This document shows positions 44,243 through 54,435 of a DNA stretch of 64,000 nucleotides, one piece after another. A program made the translations under genes and the position numbers. The stretch's first letter is position 1, and each line of letters starts with the position of its first letter. Source of the stretch: Ahaetulla prasina (lineage: Eukaryota > Chordata > Lepidosauria > Squamata > Colubridae); NCBI RefSeq assembly GCF_028640845.1, contig NC_080546.1, positions 73,100,551 through 73,164,550 on the forward strand. The letters run 5' to 3'. The notes beneath the pieces were generated by a model. That model did no database searches. It was not told the origin of the DNA and saw only the letters and a list, made by a program, of their open reading frames with translations.

Positions 44243-44575
44243 GTGTTTTCATAGGTTTTCACGGTTATAGGTATGTAGGTCTTGGCATTTTCGGGTCTTT
44301 TCCCGTGTAAGATTGAGAGTATCTTGGCGACATTTCGACGAGGTCTCACTCATCATCTTCAGGCTGGTGTCTTCAGCTTCGTGCTTCTCGAGCAAAGAGT
44401 GGTCAGAGCTGCTGTCTCTATAAATACTGGTGGGGAGGTAGGGAGTGTTGCTGTGAGCAGGTTGGTTGGTTGTGTGGTTGCATGAGTGAGACCTCGTCGA
44501 AACATCGCCAAAATACTCTCAACCTTACACAGGAAAAGACACGAAAATGCCAAGACCTATATATATATATATATG
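44243..44575. mobile_element. diverged Penelope ends, head to head
   Basis: 44,243-44,480 (minus) and about 44,481-44,555 (plus) share ATAGGTATGTAGGTCTTGGC-like ends and TCGGGTCTTTTCCCG hairpins with the main family but are clearly diverged, suggesting a sister subfamily. A hammerhead-like core lies at 44,326-44,365 (minus); the + copy keeps only its 3' half. Confidence 0.78.
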
Positions 44576-44589
44576 TATGTATATATGTC

Positions 44590-45480
44590 AGCACAAATTT
44601 CTAGTACATCTATATAACTTATCAAACCTGTTCATTTTCTGAAATTCTGCATGCAAAAAGACTGGGAAAATTATTCTTAATTTCCAAAAAAATCAGACAA
44701 CCAGTAGATGGCAGCAAAAAGATGCAAAAAACCTCTAACCCTTTATTGCCAACTTGTGGCCATCCAACTTTAGCAGCTCAGAGATGATAACTGTATGGTA
44801 GGGAGAATCGGTGCATATATTTATGTACTTCTTTCCAAAGATAACTCAAACAGAATTATCCACATCTAAACAGGCAATCAGGAATGTTTTGATTCATTGT
44901 GCTTTCAAATTCCATGATTAGTATTTAAACCATTTAATATATTTTCAGCTATTTTTTTTAAATTTTCTTCATATTTTCTCCTTTTTTTCCCCTTTTTCCT
45001 CTTAAAATCCTTTATACTCTTTGCTTGTCCTGTGTTTTCATCCACTCTCCTCCTCCCCCTTTCCCTTGTTCTTATCTTCTCACTATTAGTCCCAGTGTGG
45101 TCCTTTACCTTTGTATTTTTTTCCTCCGCTCTTTTTTTCCTCCTTGTCTCTTTCTTCCCTCACTATTTTTATCTGCCCTCCTAGTTTGCAAAGGATAAAC
45201 AGAGGATAAAAATTTTCCTACTTCATAGCAATGTGCCATCTTGTTCAAGACCTATGGCCTTCTGATGCCATGATTAACAAAAAAAAGTGCCAGTTAATCT
45301 CTGGTGTTAATAGCAAATTAAAATCTCTTCTTTTACCCATGCATCACATATGTTCATGAATGTACACATACATACAGTTCAGGTTGTGGGAATGAATTCA
45401 GTTGTCTGAGTGAGTATGATGTCCGTGAATCTGTTAATGCATCTCTGCATTATGTAAATAAATCTCTATGCTTATATATG
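44590..45480. other. unassigned DNA with polypyrimidine tract
   Basis: 44,955-45,185 is strongly C/T-rich on the + strand. No gene or repeat terminus recognised. Confidence 0.5.
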
Positions 45481-45482
45481 TA

Positions 45483-45484
<2 letters not shown>

Positions 45485-45537
<53 letters not shown>
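45485..45537 (+). repeat. (GT)n microsatellite
   Basis: About 26 nearly perfect GT units. Confidence 0.97.
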
Positions 45538-45538
<1 letters not shown>

Positions 45539-45539
45539 T

Positions 45540-46468
45540 ATGTATGTTCAATGTGGTGGTCATGGGTTGTCTACCCTTTGGTACTTCTCAATACTACGAA
45601 TTATTGCTAGGGAGGTTCTTCTAAAGAACTACATAATAAATTCATATAATTTTATTAGTAATGAGGCATTCCTTGGCAGAAATTAATATCTGAGGATCAG
45701 CTTGTCTACATTTACAGTTCCAGAATTATCTCATTGTTTATTTAGAGTAAGTTATCTAGCAACAATTTATTCATCTAGTTGTTTAATTTCAGTAAGGCCA
45801 CAACTCAAAAATATTCATAGTAGTGCATGATTTACTTGCTCTGCCATTGTTCACATGTGACATTTATAGTATCATATAAGATCATTATTTTTATGTAATT
45901 CAAGCTGATTAAAAATGTTCAGGATATGTATTATAAACACCTTTCGGACTTTAATTCATATGGAAATATTCTAATCTAAGCAGACCATCAACAAATTAGT
46001 GCATAATAAGGAGATAAGATGAAGCTGTCACAAACCTAATAAAGATAAGTTAACATGTAACAAACATGTTGGTACCACGTTTCCATCCCAGAAATTGTTT
46101 GTGAATTATTATTTTTAAAAAAACCTTGAGTAAATGTTATCTTCAAAATTCATTTTACAAAATGCCATTGATTGCTTATAATCTTAATTGTTCCCTCATG
46201 CGAAGTAATGCTGAAAACATAAAACTCCCAGGGAATATTCAGTGTTAGCATCGTTTTAGGTATTTCACACAAAAAAATAAAACCTAATAAAAGAAATGCA
46301 AGATCATGTTAAATAAATGGCTGGAATGAGTGTTGTCATTTGCCTTTTAAATTTTGTGGCAGTATGAACAAGTTGGAGCTTTAATTAGAACTGAATTAAG
46401 TGCTGCAATTTAATCAAAATGAACGTCCTAAAACAAAATATAGTTCTGGTGGGGGGAAAATGTATACA
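45540..46468. other. unassigned DNA
   Basis: No recognisable feature. Confidence 0.5.
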
Positions 46469-46476
46469 ATCTAAAG

Positions 46477-46834
46477 CAGGGGTGTCAAATTCAAGGCCCA
46501 GGGGCTGCATCCAGCTTGCAGGGTGCTTAGTTCTGGCTGACGGGGCCACCCTGGAAACAGCAAAGGACCAGCCCATGGTGCCTCTGCCAGCAAAAACACA
46601 GCTCAGGAGGGCTGTGTGCAACCCTCCCAAGCCCTGTTTTCGCTGGCAGAGGGCTGCAGGAGGCTGTCGCAGCCGAAAAAGGATCTCAGGAGTCCGTTTT
46701 CGCTGGCAGAGCTCTTGGGCCACCACAGGGACCCCCAACACGAGTGACATCCAGCTGACCACGCTCACCCTGGGCCCCCAAGGTCAAACACAACCCTGAT
46801 GCGGCCATCAATGAAATCAAGTTTGACACCCCTG
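46477..46834. mobile_element. hAT-type MITE, 358 bp
   Basis: CAGGGGTGTCAAAT and GTTTGACACCCCTG termini with a perfect 8-bp TSD, ATCTAAAG (46,469-46,476 and 46,835-46,842). GC-rich interior with repeated TTTTCGCTGGCAGAG motifs. The open frames on both strands over this element are incidental. Confidence 0.96.
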
Positions 46835-46844
46835 ATCTAAAGGT

Positions 46845-47080
46845 AAGCATTCTGTAATGATGCTTCTGACTTCCTTATATTGTATTCATTAAAGAATAAT
46901 GAATAACAGAATAAATACAGAGGGAGCCGATGTGTCCATATAGGGATGATATAAGTCCTTTTCACACACAAATCACTTGGAAGAACCATAAAAAAACTTA
47001 TCCTCCCCTGTCTAGGTTTTATGCAGTTATAATCTTTCCCCCAACATCCTCTGAATTCATTCTTACAGGGAGAAAAATCT
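46845..47080. other. unassigned DNA
   Basis: Nothing recognised. Confidence 0.45.
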
Positions 47081-47082
47081 AT

Positions 47083-47440
47083 TTATTTATTTTATTTATT
47101 TATTTATTTTATTTGTCACAACAATATATATAAGCATAAGCATGAAATAACTATACAATATATAAGCATATATATAAGCATAAGTATGTAATAACTATAT
47201 TAATTGGATAGAATGAAAGGAAACATTAGGACAGGAATAGTAGGCATGCTTGGGCTCTTATGCACGCCCCTTGTAGACCTCTTAGGAATGGGGTGAGGTC
47301 AATACTAGACGGTTTTTGGTTAAAGCTTTGGGGATTTTGGGAAGAGACCACAGAGTCAGGTAGTGTGTTCCAAGCATTAACAACTCTGTTACTGAAGTCA
47401 TATTTTCTGCAATCAAGACTGGAGCGGTTAACATTAAGCA
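47083..47440 (-). mobile_element. CR1-like LINE family A, 3' end
   Basis: TTTATTTTATTTGTCACAAC tail at low coordinates. The minus strand encodes SNRVVNAWNTLPDSVVSSQN and SIDLTPFLRGL. It is followed by a 31-bp tandem duplication (CATTAATTTCACTGGAAA, 47,438-47,485). Confidence 0.9.
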
Positions 47441-47485
47441 TTAATTTCACTGGAAATTAATGAAACATTAATTTCACTGGAAAGA

Positions 47486-47597
47486 GGTCTGCTCCCAATC
47501 TGAATGGTGCCCCTTGGGCTACACTCCAATAGAATAGGTAAGGTCAAAGTTACAATTAAATATACTTTAATTAAAAAGCATAAATGTACTTAACGAG
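47486..47597. other. unassigned DNA
   Basis: Short unassigned stretch before the LTR. Confidence 0.4.
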
Positions 47598-47602
47598 GTC
47601 AC

Positions 47603-48111
47603 TGTCAGGCTGCCTCTGACTATAACTAGGAAAGAATACACCTTGACTTCATTTGCAAATAAAGAAAAGTACTTTTACTAATTACAATCTGGATAGCAGC
47701 AGTTCTTAAGTTGAATCTGAGACAGAATATGGCTCACAATCTGTATCACCCTATTCCTCCCTCCTCTTTCCCAAAAGGTCATCAAGTCTGGTCCGATGCC
47801 AGCTCCTTCCCGGGGTCCCGTGGTAATCTTCTTCCGCAGGTCTTTGGTTGTCAATCAAATCAGGAATGCAATGTCCGTTAGCGTTCGCGCTGAAACATTC
47901 CTGTGGAATTCAAACATTAATCTCTCCTCCCACCTTAATTATATCAGACCGACACTCTTAAAGGCCCCTCTCTTCTTAATTTGAATCTAATAGCTATTTA
48001 CATTAGAGATACAATCCCATTCTATCTAGCAACTGAAATACAATCCCATTCTATCTAACAACTGAATATAAGGAGTACAAAGAGATACGAAGTTTGGAGT
48101 GGAGGCTGACA
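47603..48111 (-). mobile_element. solo LTR (family 3)
   Basis: 509 bp, inverted relative to the copy at 21,203. Both ends match (TGTCAGGCTGCC on the + strand, GGAGGCTGACA). Perfect TSD GTCAC (47,598-47,602 and 48,112-48,116). Contains a short duplicated CAATCCCATTCTATCTA unit near 48,014-48,058. Confidence 0.95.
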
Positions 48112-48167
48112 GTCACTTTTCATTTAAGTTAGCCTAAGCTTTGGGGAACTTTGGTGATGACAGCAAC

Positions 48168-48734
48168 TGTTCTGACCTAGGCTCCCTTAAAAAGCAGGAA
48201 GCAGAGTCTTGGTCCCGGCAAAATCTCTTTTGTTTACACAACTGTGAATTACTTTCATTCACAGTCAGCAAGGCCTGTCCAAACAGTCTTTCAGAGGAAT
48301 ATTTATCAACACACCTTATCTCGTTTGGCAAGCTGCCGCGTAACTTGTTTCCAAATGCAGTACAAGGCAAAACTTGGCACAGAGTCTCTCAGAGTTACAG
48401 AACGAATGAATTGTTTTCTGCAAAATCCCCCTCCCTGTTCGCTCATCTTTTGTTTCCTATGGGAGGGGCCAATCACCTCCAAGGTGTGGCTTTACTCCCA
48501 AGTCAACCTTGCTTTCTGAGTTGTTCTTGTCTTCTGGCAGCTCTGCGCATGCACACACTGGGAACAGGCTCCAGCTGTTCCTCTGCCTTGCTGCTGTCTA
48601 GGTCCCTTTCTGCCCCCGACACAGACCCCTCGTCCGAGCTTCCCCCAGCCCCCAGGACTGGCCCAAGTTCCTCCCCAAGTTCCTCATTGCCCAACTCTGC
48701 TACCAGCTCTGCTGGCCGCCAACGGGCCACAACA
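48168..48734 (-). mobile_element. solo LTR (family 1), uninterrupted
   Basis: 567 bp. On the minus strand it begins TGTTGTGGCCCG and ends TAGGTCAGAACA. Perfect TSD GCAAC (48,163-48,167 and 48,735-48,739). CCAAT-type TGATTGGCC near 48,467. Best reference copy for family 1. It lies only 56 bp from a family 3 LTR but is an independent insertion. Confidence 0.95.
48503..48733 (-). pseudogene. LTR-resident ORF tail (family 1)
   Basis: 76 codons from base 2 of the LTR: VVARWRPAELVAELGNEELG, an acidic Gly/Ser middle, then EEQLEPVPSVCMRRAARRQE and a stop. EEQxEPVP and RRAARRQEQL are shared with the LTR at 4592-6302. No known domain; may be the C-terminus of the parental element's last protein. Confidence 0.62.
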
Positions 48735-48789
48735 GCAACCTATGATCAGAGCTCTTTTTCTTTTCTCCCCTATGACAGTGTATTATGCT

Positions 48790-50130
48790 AGATAGGTGTA
48801 AATTAGGGGATGTTGTGGCTTTCTTTCCTGTTAAAGGGTTCCAGATTCTTGTATCCTGTTTCTTGGGTCTATTCACTATTCACTGAGAGATGTTTCCCAT
48901 TCACTGAGTTACAGAAAGTTGCTCTGTGAGTTTGCACTTAAGTCCTCTCTATGGTATTCTTGCTCTTGCCACAGGTTCATGTATGTGTTCTTCCTAGGTC
49001 TTATATCCAAAGAGATATGTAGGTGCTCTGCAGTGTGGAAGTTTTAAAACATACTTTCTATATGAAGGATTCTTTCTGTATTAGTGGAATGCACTTCTTT
49101 ATAAAATACATATGGCCTAATGTGTTCCTCTTTAGCCAAGACTTTCCAGTTTGAATTAGATTATAAGGATTGTTGATGTTTTGATGATACTATCATTGTT
49201 TATCCTAACCTCTTAAACTAATTTCCCACTGCTAATGTCCTCAACCATAAGTTTTTACTGGTGAGGAAGGAGAAGGCCAAATATGGTGATGATTGCCTCA
49301 AATTTCAAAGCAATGCATTCCTGGACCCAATATGCTGCCAAGTATTACACAATAACAGACAGTAGAATATTATTGTCATTTATTCATTTCTGGAAATATA
49401 CAATCCAAGTTAGGTGCATGAAATGTTATCCGCAATGGAAAACAACAAAAAAGCAAATCAGTCACAATGAGCTATAGATGTTGTAAAAACATATTTCCCA
49501 ATTTTAAAAGATGTATGATTTCTTCACTGTCACAAAGCATTGCCAAAAACAGTCTCTAATGCTGCTTTCAATTTGAGTCTTCATAACCTCTCTAGCCCTC
49601 AAACCTCCCATTTGTTGCCAAAATGTCCTCAATAAATCAAGGAAATATTTTTTTCCTCCTTAGGTTGTTAGAAAGTTCTCAGGAATAATGGGATATGTAT
49701 TTAAATTCAACTCTAAACTCAAGAGATCCACAAGAGCCTTGACTGAGGTAAAATGTCCCAAAGCAATCATTAATCCATCCAGATCCATCAGTCTCTGAGA
49801 ACTGATGCTCCTATTTAGTCCCCTACTTCTACAGAATTAGAAATTAAAAGGAATCGCATCTCAAACAAATTATGATCTCAGGTAATATTTTTTCTGTATT
49901 CAGCTCATCCTCTAAATTAGCAGAAAATACCAGATTGAAGTTTATTGTTCAACATGCTAGTCTATGATTAATTGAATCATGATCTACTTATTATCTCAAT
50001 TGGCTAAGGTTACACAACACACTGAATATTAAGCACACTGGCTGGGTTCTAGCCAATCCTACTTTAGTCTATCATATGTAATCCCAGTTTTAGTGTGTAC
50101 TGGCATACAGGATGAGAGAGCCAGCTATTA
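48790..50130. other. unassigned DNA
   Basis: No gene or recognisable repeat. AT-rich with scattered short frames. Confidence 0.5.
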
Positions 50131-50144
50131 ATTAATTTTTTTTT

Positions 50145-50330
50145 AATTTCATTTTATCACAACAGTATATACAATCATCAACATAAACAATAACCCATCA
50201 TGAGAGAAAAAGTATATATAAGTAAAAGTATAAGTAAAAGTATGCATATAATACTATAATGAAGGGAACAATAGGACAGGAACGGTAGGCACTTTTGTGC
50301 TCTTATGCACGCCCCTTATAGTCCTCTAAC
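50145..50330 (-). mobile_element. CR1-like LINE family A, 3' terminus
   Basis: TTTTATCACAACAGTATATA to GCACGCCCCTTATAGTCCTC. Only the terminal 185 bp remain, with a hAT MITE inserted at the 5' side. Confidence 0.8.
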
Positions 50331-50614
50331 TAGGGGTAAAATCTAAAAATTTTCCCTACCGGTTCTATTGGCGTGGCTTAGTGGGCATGGCAGGGGAAGG
50401 ATACTGCAAAATCTCCATTCCCACCCTACTCCAGGGGAGAATACTGCAAAATCCCCATTCCCTCCCCACTCCTGGGGGAAAGATATTGCAAAATCTCCAT
50501 TCCCACCCCACTCTGAGGCCCTCCAGAGGTGGTATTTGCCGGTTCTCTGAACTATTCAAAATTTCCACTGCCGGTTCTCCAGAACCTGTCAGAACCTGCT
50601 GGATTTCACCCCTG
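50331..50614 (+). mobile_element. hAT-like MITE, GTGAAAT family
   Basis: TAGGGGTAAAATC to GGATTTCACCCCTG, with a perfect 8-bp TSD, CCTCTAAC (50,323-50,330 and 50,615-50,622). Three tandem copies of the TGCAAAATCTCCATTCCC unit, against one or two in other copies. Confidence 0.95.
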
Positions 50615-50684
50615 CCTCTAACGGAATTTGATATAGATTTATATATATAAATTTGATATATAAATTCTCTAACAGAATTTGATA

Positions 50685-50768
50685 TAGATCAATTCAATTA
50701 TAAGTTCAATTATATAGATCAACGGTTCAGTTATAAATTGAACCGTTAGATCCATATCAAATTCTGTT
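50685..50768. repeat. inverted repeat, AT-rich
   Basis: CAGAATTTGATATAGATC and GATCCATATCAAATTCTG form a hairpin with inner TTCAATTATAAGTT-type arms. A related direct copy (GGAATTTGATATAGATTTAT) lies just upstream at 50,622. Confidence 0.8.
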
Positions 50769-51064
50769 GCAGGGACATCAACATCGTCCTTGAACCGGGG
50801 ATTCCAATGGTAATTTATTGCCACTTGACCATCCAGTAGTCCAGTTAAGAATTCTGTTTAACAGAGTAACAGTTGGAAGTGACTTTGGAGGTCTTCTAAT
50901 CCAACACTCTGCTCAAGCAAGAGACCTTACACCATTTCATGCAAATAGTTGTCCTATTCTTCTTAAAAACCTCTAGTGATGGAACACTCACAACTTCTGG
51001 AGGCAAACTGTTCCACTGATTGATTGTTCCAGCTGACTATTTCTAGGCTGGTTCTCTCCTTGAT

Positions 51065-51675
51065 TAGAATACTTTATTGACCAAGTGTGATTAGATACAC
51101 GCAAAGCAATAAGAGTAGCAATAATCATAATAATGATACCAATAAGAGTGGGTAGTAGAAAAGATGAGGAAGATAATAACAATACTACAGCCATACAATA
51201 TGAGTAAATACTGTATATTTAGACATAAGCAGAAACGTGGGAATTAGGTGTTCAACAGAGTGATGGCACAAAGAGAAATGGTGCAAAGTGTCTACTTGTT
51301 TCAGCATGCAATGGTCTGTAGTGGCATCCCAAGGGGAGGAGTGGAAACAGTTAATGTCCGGGATGTGAGGAGTTTGTAGATATTTTTTCAACCTTCTTTC
51401 TAACCTGCACAATATACAGATTCTCTATAGAAGACCTGCTGGTTGCAATTGTTCTTTCTGCAATCCTAACTATCCATTGGAATCTGTATCTTCCCTATTT
51501 GGGATCAAATCAGACAGTCCTAGAAGAACAAATAACAGACTCAATAATTCTTCTGTAGAACTGTATCAACAGCTCCTGGTGCAGTCAGAACTTTTTGAGT
51601 TGACACAGGAAGAACATTCTTTATTGTGCCTTTTTAATGATGGTTCTAATGTAAGATGTCCATTTCAAATCCTGG
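51065..51675 (-). mobile_element. LINE family B, 3' part
   Basis: 3' end GAATACTTTATTGACCAAGTG at low coordinates, with no microsatellite beyond it. The body matches family B across the RT C-terminus (CAACAGCTCCTGGTGCAGTC on the + strand). Inserted in CR1. Confidence 0.88.
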
Positions 51676-52292
51676 TTGGTTTCCAATCATTGTGTCAGGC
51701 CTGTTTATTGTTCTGCCTTCAGGTGCTTTGGAAAATAGGTCGATCCCATCTTCTTAGTGGCAGCCCCTTAGATAACACTGCTATCATGTCAACTCAGTCC
51801 TACATTTCATTAAAACAGAGATACCCAATTCCTGCAACTGTTCTTCATGCGTTTTAGCCATCAGTCCCCTAATCATCTTTGTGCTTTTCTCTGCATTCTT
51901 TCTAGAGTCTTGACATCTTTTTTATATTGTGGTGACCAAAACAGGATACAATATTCCAAGTGTGCTCTTACCAAGCGTTATAAAGCGATTTTAACACTTC
52001 ATGTAATCTTGATTCTATTTCTCTGTTAATACAGCCTAGGAATGCATTGACTTTTTTGGTGGCTGCAGAACACGGCTGGTTCATATTTAAGTGATTGCCC
52101 ACTAGGACTCTAAGAGCCCTCTCAAACTGTTACAATTGAGGGCAAGTACCATATATTCTATACCTGTGCATTTGGTTTTTCTTGCCTAAATGTAGCTATT
52201 ACTTTTCTCATCACTGAATTTTATTTTGTTAGATAAATTCTAGTGTTCAAGTCTATCAAGATTCTTCCATATCTTTAGCCTATCTTCTGCAG

Positions 52293-52390
52293 CAGAGGTG
52301 TCAAACTGGCTACGCCCACCCCAGATCTGTGAATGGGGAAAAAATTGTGAAGCATCACATGATGGCAATGTGGCAAGTTTGACACCCATG
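52293..52390. mobile_element. hAT-type MITE, 98 bp
   Basis: CAGAGGTGTCAAACT and AGTTTGACACCCATG ends with 7-of-8 TSD TTCTGCAG/TTCTGGAG. A short relative of the element at 46,477. Confidence 0.88.
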
Positions 52391-52639
52391 TTCTGGAGTG
52401 TTGACTATTCTTGCCAGCTTAGTATTGTGTACAAATCTGATGAATTCCCCTTGTCTAAATCACTTACAAAGGTTTTGACGAATACTGGGCCTAAGACAGT
52501 ATTCTGTCTTAGCTGTAGTTCTATTAAGGACTACACATTGAGTGAAGTTTGGCAAAAAAGCTCCTCAACTCCCTTGTCTCACTCATTATTCTTAGCAACC
52601 AACAGTTGTTTTCTGGTGTCAGGTATGGTGGGTCTCAAG

Positions 52640-53125
52640 CACGGGTGCTATTCAGCAGGTTCTGACAGGTTCTGGAGAACCAGTAGTGGAAATTTTGAGT
52701 AGTTCGGAGGGCCTCTGTGGCTCAGACTGGTAAGACAGTCTGTTATTAACAGCAGCTGCTTGCAATTACTGCAGGTTCAAACCCCACTAGGCCCAAGGTT
52801 GACTCAGCCTTCCATCCTTTATAAGGTAAGTAAAATGAGGACCCAGATTGTTGGGGGCAATAAGTTGACTTTGTATATAATATACAAATGGATGAAGACT
52901 ATTGCTTGACATAGTATAAGCCACCCTGAGTCTTCGGAGAAGGGCGGGATATAAATGCAAATTAAAAAAACCCGGCAAATACCACCTCTGGCTGACCCCA
53001 GAGTGGGGTGGGAATGGAGGTTTTGCAATATCCTTCCCCTACGCCCACCAAGCCAAACCCACCAAGCCATACCATGCCCACCAAGCCATGTCCACAGAAG
53101 TAAAAAAAATTGAATTCCACCGCTG
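52640..53125 (-). mobile_element. hAT-like MITE split by a SINE
   Basis: CACGGGTGCTATTC to TTCCACCGCTG, with a perfect 8-bp TSD, GTCTCAAG (52,632-52,639 and 53,126-53,133). The GTGAAAT family interior continues on both sides of the SINE. Confidence 0.94.
52708..52970 (+). mobile_element. tRNA-derived SINE with L2-type tail
   Basis: Head with A box (TGGCTCAGACTGG) and B box (GGTTCAAACCCC); body AAGGTTGACTCAGCCTTCCA; 3' end CACCCTGAGTCTTCGGAGAA then GGGCGGGATATAAAT. This 3' end matches the terminal hairpin of the L2 LINE at 33,700, implying L2-dependent mobility. Different from the Sauria SINE. Confidence 0.9.
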
Positions 53126-53134
53126 GTCTCAAGG

Positions 53135-53445
53135 AAAAGAATTTTGTCCCTCCATCCTTGATAATGTGGCCCATTGGAAAGCCATGAAGCTTAGATTTCA
53201 AACTTCAATTATTTTCACCCTGTGGTTGTACCAAGAATTTATGCTTCTCTTTAACCTGACAGAAAGGATGGAAGCATAGGTTTCCTCTCATAATTTATAG
53301 CATTATTCTTTCAAACTCATATTTTCAAATCAGCGTTGCATAACCAGCAGTTCAACCAAACCCCAGGTGATTCCTTCTGTATTCTGCACCAGGAAAGAAA
53401 CAATCTGGTAAACAAAATTATGTATTTTACAGATATAAGATGTTC
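53135..53445. other. unassigned DNA
   Basis: No clear feature. It may be a further decayed part of the CR1 host copy. Confidence 0.4.
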
Positions 53446-53450
53446 TGTCC

Positions 53451-53965
53451 CCTCTCGACTCTGTCCGAGCGATGGCTTAATTAGCCGGCACTATCAGCTC
53501 TGGCAGCAAACTAGCGAGCGTCTGCCAAGTGATTCTGTTATCTCCCTTGATGCCGATGAGTCACCCAGGAACTAACAGTACTTTAGCTCTTAGTTAAGCA
53601 ATTGATTTTGCCTGCTAGGAAGAGGCAGCCCTCGCTGGTTTTATATCCTGTGGGGTGTGGCTCCATGACTCAGCACTTCCTAGGCCTGCCCCACCCCTGC
53701 TTCTGTTGTTCCCGCCTCTCCTGCCTATGAAACCTAGGGTCCAGCCAGGCCTGATTGCCATCAGCTGGGTCTGGAGGTGTGGCTTTTGGGGGGGGAAGAG
53801 TCAGGGGATGGAGGCCTCGTTATCTCCTCCCCCTGGCCTGCCTCTGGCTCCTGGAGCTGAGCCAGGGAAGCTGGTGCTCCCGAGGTAAGTCCTGATCGCC
53901 TTTCCCCCTCACTTTCCAAATCACTTTCTGGCAGGGGGCCTGGCTCGGGGGGCGCAGACACAACA
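53451..53965 (-). mobile_element. solo LTR (family 2), 515 bp
   Basis: On the minus strand TGTTGTGTCTGCG to GGGGACAGAACA. Perfect TSD TAAGA (53,446-53,450 and 53,966-53,970). TATA-like GATATAAAACC near 53,638-53,650. Uninterrupted reference copy for family 2. Confidence 0.96.
53761..53964 (-). pseudogene. LTR-resident ORF tail (family 2)
   Basis: 67 codons from base 2: VVSAPPEPGPLPESDLESEG then TRPPSPDSSPP and a stop before the TATA box. Shares the start and acidic pattern with the copy at 5082. Confidence 0.6.
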
Positions 53966-53974
53966 TAAGATTGC

Positions 53975-54430
53975 TACCCACACTCCAAACAAGCAACATT
54001 TACAACCGCTCTTCTTGCAGTTATTTTCAGAGTATATTTGTTCCTATCCTTTGTTCCTATGCAGTCCAAAGGGACACAGAGGGCAAAACATCTGCAAAAA
54101 TAACCAAAGATGTTTCAATAGTTTCAGAACTTTGTGATATGTTTAGACTAAGAATTCTCACATAGTCTAATGTGATTAAGCAGATTTTCTACAACATCAT
54201 TGTTATACAACTCATATTTAAGCCATCTGTCTTGAAGGCAAAATTACCATAATACCCTAAGGTCATTTATAAATTAAGCCAATTCTATTTTGTGCCTTTG
54301 AAGTTATAATTGCAACAATAAAATTCTTCAGTGTAGTAGGTAAATTTTGAGGGTATGAATATTATATTCACCAGGATTCAGTTCTAAAATGAATACATAG
54401 ACGTTATAAGTTTGAGCAGTTTTGGGACAA
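53975..54430. other. unassigned AT-rich DNA
   Basis: Nothing recognised. Confidence 0.5.
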
Positions 54431-54435
54431 TATTA

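Larger units (their letters stand above)
50857..52639 (-). mobile_element. CR1 LINE, interrupted long copy
   Basis: Three CR1 segments on the minus strand: 50,857-51,062 (3' end, TTGGAAGTGACTTTGGAGGTC), 51,676-52,284 (ATCTTTTTTATATTGTGGTG, TTAATACAGCCTAGGAATGC) and 52,391-52,639. They are separated by a family B LINE and a 98-bp MITE, and bounded by another MITE. All stops; an old copy serving as a landing site. Confidence 0.85.

Noticed and set aside
44955..45185. Polypyrimidine tract as a possible promoter or intron end
   Set aside because: No splice acceptor with a downstream coding exon or conserved motif could be seen.
46385..46799. Overlapping 126-127 codon frames on both strands
   Set aside because: They lie in a GC-rich hAT MITE with terminal repeats and a perfect TSD; such frames are chance.
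47603..48734. Two adjacent LTRs as a provirus
   Set aside because: They belong to different families, and each has its own perfect TSD (GTCAC and GCAAC).
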